A stretch of DNA of 64,000 bases from the NCBI GenBank assembly GCA_023548195.1, contig JAJHZJ010000579.1:2339346-2403345 (forward strand), given 5' to 3'. Source of the DNA: Bettongia penicillata ogilbyi (Eukaryota > Chordata > Mammalia > Diprotodontia > Potoroidae). Both the position numbers and the translations under genes were made by a program. Position 1 is the first letter of the stretch. Every line of letters begins with the position of its first letter. The notes beneath the pieces were generated by a model. The model saw nothing but the letters and a program-made list of their open reading frames with translations. It searched no databases and was not told where the DNA came from. This document shows positions 59,360 through 64,000 of the stretch, one piece after another.

Positions 59360-59705
59360 GGTTGGAGACATTGGTTGGAGTCAGAGATCTGGTTTTGGAT
59401 CATAACTCTTCTGCCTAGTAGCTCAGCTATGTGACCTTGGGTATGTAATTTATTTTTTTAAACTGTTGTATTTTACATTTAATTTTAATTTTATTTTTTC
59501 TCAATTACATGTGAACAAAAATTTTTAACTTTTAAAAAAAAATTAGTTCCAAATTTTCTTCTTCTCCCCCTAGACTCCCTTGAGAAGGCAAACAATTTGA
59601 TGTAGATTATACATGTGCAGCCATGCAAAATATTTCCATATTATTTGGGCATGTAAGTTAACATCTTTTGGCTTCAGTTCCCCTTTCTATGAAACAAGAA
59701 GGTTA
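59360..59705 (+). mobile_element. MIR split by an L1 insertion
   Basis: MIR left part 59360-59448 ('cagctatgtgaccttgggta') and right part 59657-59705 ('cttcagttcccctttctatg') are continuous with each other once 59449-59646 is removed. Confidence 0.65.
59449..59646 (-). mobile_element. 5'-truncated L1 3' UTR insertion with target duplication
   Basis: Reverse L1 3' UTR ('ctcccttgagaaggcaaaca', 'gattatacatgtgcagccat'). Flanked by GGGTATGTAA (59439-59448) and GGGCATGTAA (59647-59656), a 9-of-10 target-site duplication inside a MIR. Confidence 0.7.
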
Positions 59706-59920
59706 GAGCAAAGGTGTCAACCTCAAGGCATGGCCCCAACCTCCCACTAAAAGTGTACCAGATTAAGATTAAACTGTAATTGGGAAATATTTAACAAAAT
59801 AAATAAAAATACAATACACATTGATAATGTTAATTTGTGGTTTTCTAAGTCAATATGTAGAGTGCAGGGATCTGTTTCTATTCTTGTTTGATACTGCTAG
59901 ACTGGATAATCTCTCAGGTC
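59706..59920 (+). mobile_element. AT-rich dispersed repeat, family shared with 22610-22790
   Basis: 'taattgggaaatatttaaca', 'gataatgttaatttgtggtt', 'ttctaagtcaatatgtagag'. Confidence 0.55.
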
Positions 59921-60019
59921 TCAGGTCTTCAGGTTATAGAATTTTCCATGTATAAATGTGATCGTGACTCTCCAGCACACATTTCCAATCTTTCTCTGTT
60001 GCTTACTCAGTAGTATTCT

Positions 60020-60240
60020 GTTTTCTTTGCCTGGCATTCAAAGCCTTCCATATTGTGCTGCCACTTTTCCTTCCTCTGACTTATCTCATAACTACTCCTT
60101 TCTAGCAAAATTGGACTGCCGCCTATTTTCCTAGACTCCAATGCCTTTGCTCATTTTGCTCACTAAACTCAGAATACCCTCATTTTAGTTGAAGTCCAAA
60201 CCATTTTTAATAATAAACTAGCATGTTTCCCTTCACCGTC
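60020..60240 (+). mobile_element. L2 LINE fragment
   Basis: 'ctttgcctggcattcaaagc', 'ccttccatattgtgctgcca', typical of the L2 region upstream of its 3' end. Confidence 0.6.
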
Positions 60241-60337
60241 TCTCACTCCCGTCCATAACAACCTTTTCTCCCTCAGACCTCGTGTAACGCTTTGTTTGTG
60301 CCTGTTTAACGATGTTAATCCAGATAACTCACATTCT

Positions 60338-60480
60338 CTAGCCAAGAGATTGTTTAAACCATTTGTCTGGAAAATTCATGAGGATTCCAGAAAGAGAATC
60401 AATGGCAAGTTTATATAGACTGATATTGCCAGTTCAGTCTCTATCCTAAGGTGAACTCATAAAGGTTATTAAAATGATGT
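60338..60480 (+). repeat. 143-bp direct duplication, copy B
   Basis: Identical to 57018-57160; flanks unrelated. Confidence 0.95.
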
Positions 60481-60774
60481 TTTAATGATGACTGTCCTTT
60501 AAGTTACCTCTTTTTTATGTTTGAGAAAAGTGGTACCCAGAGTGGTTAATTAAGTTAACCATTATCCTGTCTAATGAACTTATCACCTATTTTCTTGTAT
60601 AGTTTTCTTTGTGTACTCTCCCTCTGCAAGACTATAACCTGTATAAGAGCATGGATTGTTTCTCATATAAACTTTGTGACTCCTTAAGCTGATCTGGACA
60701 TAAGAATATTTGTTATTTTAATTGAATTACCTTTTCTAAAATTTTCCTTAAAACATGAATAAATTTGAGTTCTA

Positions 60775-62121
60775 GAGGATTGTTTCTATCAATTTAGCCT
60801 GACACCATACACAAAAATAAAGTCTAAAAGGATACATGATTTAGGTATAAAGACTGATACTGTAAACAAATTAAGGAATAGAATATTTGTCAGATTTATG
60901 GAAAATGGAGAAATCTTTGACCACACAAGAGACAAAGAACATTATGAAGTGCAAAATGGAAATTTTGATTACATTAAATTGAAAAGTTTTTGCACAAATA
61001 AATCCAATGCAACCAAGATTAGGAGGGAAGCAGAAAACTGGGAAAGAATTTTTGCAGCTAGTGTCTGTGATAAAGCCCTCATTTCTAAAACATATAGAGA
61101 ACTGAGTCAAATTTACAAGAATACAAGTCATTTCCCAATTGATAAGTAGTCAAAGGATATGAACAGGCAGTTTTCAGAGGAAGAAATTAAAGCTCTCTAT
61201 AGTCATGTGAAAAAATGCTTTTAATTACTATTGATTAGAGAGATGCAAATCAAAACAACTCTGAGGTACCACATCACACCTGTCACATTGTCTAACTTAC
61301 AGAACAGGAAGATGATAAATGTTGGAGAAGATATGGGAAAGTTGGAACACTAATTCATTGTTGATGGAGATGTGAGCTGATCTAAACATTCTGGAGGACC
61401 ATTTGGAACTATACCCAAAGGGCTACAAAAATGTGCATACCCTTTGACCCAGCAGTATCACTTCTAGGACTGTATCCCTAAGAGATCATAAAAATGGGAA
61501 AGGGTCCCACATGTACAAAAATATTTATAGGAACTCTCTTTGTGGTGGCCAAGAACTGGAAATCAAGGGGATGCCCATCAGTTGGGGAATGACTAAACAA
61601 GTTGTGTGGTATATGAATGTAATGGAATACTATTGTGCTATAAGAAATGATGAACAGGAGGACTTCAGAGAGGCCTGGAAGGACTTACATGAACTGATAC
61701 TGAGTGAAAGGAGCAGAACCAGGAGAACTTTGTACACAACAACAACCACCATGTGCGAGGAATTTTTCTGGTAGACTTAGTCCTTCACAACAATGCAAGG
61801 ACCTGAAAAATTCCCAGTGGACTTGAGGCAGAACGCCTTCCACATCCAGAGAAGGAACTATGGAATTGGATTGCAGAATGAAGCAAACGCTTTTCTCTTA
61901 TGTTTTGTTTTGTTTTATGGTTACTCCCATTCATTTTAGTTCTTCCATGCAACATGACTAAGGTGAACATGTATTTAATAGGAATGTATGTGTAGTACCC
62001 ATATAAGACTGCATGCCCTCTTGGGGAGGGAGGGCGCAATGAGGGGGCAAGAGGGGGAAAAAAATCGAAGATATATGGAAGTGATTGTGGAAAACTGAAA
62101 ACAAACTAAAAAAAAAAAAAG
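60775..62121 (+). mobile_element. L1 LINE 3' end (ORF2 C-terminus, 3' UTR, A tail)
   Basis: Longer, better-preserved relative of 1-1172. 60898-61149 retains ORF2 residues (FDYIKLKSFCTNKSNATKI, SQIYKNTSHFPIDK) and 61511-61774 retains the C-terminus (GMPISWG, WYMNVMEYYCAIRNDEQEDF, LILSERSRTRRTLY). A G-rich 3' UTR (about 62020-62060) and an A tail (62108-62121) follow. Frameshifts between the segments make it non-functional. Confidence 0.9.
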
Positions 62122-64000
62122 TCAGCAAACAAGCCAAATATTTTTATTTGATTATGTCTCAACCAGGCAGTGTTTAATAACTGAAAACATTTTGCTGAGG
62201 TAGAAAATGTTAAAATAATTTAAAATATTGTAGCTAAATTGATTCTTTTTAGCCTCCTGATAGTTTCTCTTAAATATGAGATACTTTGCCATCTCTTCAT
62301 TTTTCTATATTTTGGAACTAAGTACAAATACACTAAGAGATGGACAAAAGGAATCAGATTGATTGATATTAAATGGAAAACTTCTCCCATGTTCAGTTGC
62401 ACAAAAACCACAAACTGTTGGCAAAGCTGAACCTAGCAGAGTTCCCTGTACAGTAGGCAAATATGTTGTATTTAATTTCCAAATAGCTAAACCTGAAAAA
62501 TATGGTCATAGATATATAACTGACCTGAGGATTAAAGAAAAAACATTAGACTGCTTAAATTTACTTAAATTCATCCATGTATTCTACCTCCATAGTGTCC
62601 TTCATCTATATAGTGCCCCATCTCCTCTGTGCACTATTCTTTGTCTCTTTTAACTGCCTAGCCTAGTTTTCTTCTTGGACCCTGTCCAAGGAAACTAAGT
62701 TACCAGAAAGGGTGAAAAAAATTACAGCACATTCTCATCCTTGAGAGCAAGACTTCTGACCGACTGAAAGTCCCATTGTACACTCAAAATTGTCTCCATA
62801 AACACAGATTCCTATGAAAATCAAATGAATGGAAAATTTAAAAAGGAACTCAGAAATGCAAATATCTGATATCCTTTGGTGTACTGTCTGATTTTTTTCC
62901 CCTACGTCTCTCTTTAGTTCATTTTAGCCTTAGAAGGTGAGTCAGTGCATGACCATAGCATTTAAAATACTTTGGCACAGGAAATAAAGACAGCATGAAA
63001 CTGAATAGAAAATTAGAATTGGTTTTTAAAAGAATTTAATACACCTTCCTCTCAAGTCCTACTGATTATATCTAATACAATGTGGTTGTGACTCTGAGAT
63101 TTCAAAGGTGATGTTGGTGAAATGCAAACTTGGCTTAGTTCTACCTAACAGGAAAGTTTTTACACATAGGCCCAAAAATGGATTTTAATTTTCTTATTCA
63201 AGGAACATCTTTTTATAAATTTAGAAAGGTTGGTCCCTAGAAAATTGGGTGCCAGGTGATAATTTATTTTTTCTATCATTCTAATTCATAAGGACCATCA
63301 ACCATGGTACATATTGGAATATTTGTTATCTGCACTAGTAAAAGGAGAATGTACAGTAATAAATACATGGATCCCTAAAATATCTTTGCAAAGAGTTTTT
63401 ATTATCCTTGGAAATGAAAATTCTTAATTTGTCATTGCTTGTGCCACCTAACCAAATTAATGAAGTGATAGGACTAGTTCTCGATTTTTATGCCCCTCAT
63501 AGTATTTTGGATTATATCTTTCTTTAGAAAAAATTAAAAAATAAAAAGTGAGTAGAAGAAATAATTTACCAGGGTACTGAGTTTTAAAACAATCATTACA
63601 ATTTTCTTAATCCTTAGATTCTGAAGATATATAATTTAATTTATGACTTGAAATTTCTCCATACCATAATATATTTCTTTAAATTGCATCAGAACTCGCC
63701 TGTGAGATACTTATCTTGGAGCTTTCTCTATAATAATAAAAACAATCTCTCTTTGGCTTGCTTTCCCCCTCCTAGTGGCACATGTGAATACGTCTGAACT
63801 TGACTCTTTTGTAGCTCTTTACTAGAGGTCTTCGGCGACGTACAAGTTAAGAAGACTTAGAGTATAGAAGAAGCCTATTCCACTCAACCAAAACTACGGA
63901 AAGGACTTTTATCCAGGGCCACAGAGAGTAAAGAAAACTTGCTGTCTGGTAGGCCCCATCTCCCTCAGGGACCTATAAAATTTCTCTGACTTAAGTGTTA
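62122..64000. other. Intergenic, no repeat or gene recognised
   Basis: About 1.9 kb of repeat-poor AT-rich DNA running to the right edge. Small frames (62220-62653) lack any domain. A TATA-like 'gacctataaaatttctc' lies near 63970 without other promoter signals. Confidence 0.4.

Noticed and set aside
63960..63985. TATA-like motif near the right edge
   Set aside because: Isolated 'ctataaaat' in AT-rich DNA without CpG island, initiator context or downstream exon in view.

Overview
The window reads as nuclear DNA of a mammal, almost certainly a marsupial. It is AT-rich, has no bacterial-style gene packing, and is saturated with interspersed repeats. The diagnostic ones are SINEs whose core runs from a 'ggttttcttggcaaagatac' block through 'gaggaaactgaggca' to 'acttgcccagggtcacaca', and marsupial-type L1/HAL1 LINEs. 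Older L2, CR1/L3 and MIR/CORE-SINE layers lie beneath them. Species cannot be assigned from the sequence alone.

The only protein-coding gene I can support is SMYD2 (SET and MYND domain lysine methyltransferase 2), on the minus strand. Coding exon 1 (39844-40034) lies in a strong CpG island (about 39400-40640). Coding exon 2 (13495-13558) lies 26.3 kb downstream across an intron whose donor, acceptor and phase all agree. Together they encode residues 1-85: the start of the split SET domain and six of the eight zinc ligands of the MYND finger. Exon 3 onward was not found in 1-13490 and should lie beyond the left edge. About 23 kb upstream of the promoter (40640-64000) looks intergenic; in other mammals the upstream neighbour is PROX1, which is not in the window.

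Layout. 1-5115: L1 3' end, then an old minus-strand HAL1-like LINE split by a younger one. 5116-13494: SMYD2 intron 2 (by inference) with L2, MIR, CR1/L3 and marsupial SINEs. 13495-13558: exon 2. 13559-39843: intron 1, holding long purine microsatellites (15.1-15.9 kb), a 588-bp element with about 130-bp terminal inverted repeats (16.1-16.7 kb), an LTR-like insertion inside an old DNA-element-like repeat (24.5-25.0 kb), a decayed CR1/L3 reverse transcriptase (31.1-31.9 kb) and a 7SL RNA pseudogene (32.3-32.5 kb). 39400-40640: promoter and exon 1. 40640-64000: intergenic, with a second copy of the inverted-repeat element, a 101-bp inverted duplication (44.9 and 46.8 kb), a second nested LINE pair with visible target-site duplications (49.1-55.5 kb), a perfect 143-bp direct duplication (57.0 and 60.3 kb) and an L1 3' end matching the one at the left edge.

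Nearly all remaining open frames are chance frames in repeats or in the CpG island. No CRISPR array, functional tRNA or rRNA gene, or novel multigene system was seen. The most unusual signals are structural: recent local duplications, a foldback element, twice-repeated LINE nesting, a marsupial 7SL pseudogene, and a six-residue longer SMYD2 N-terminus.
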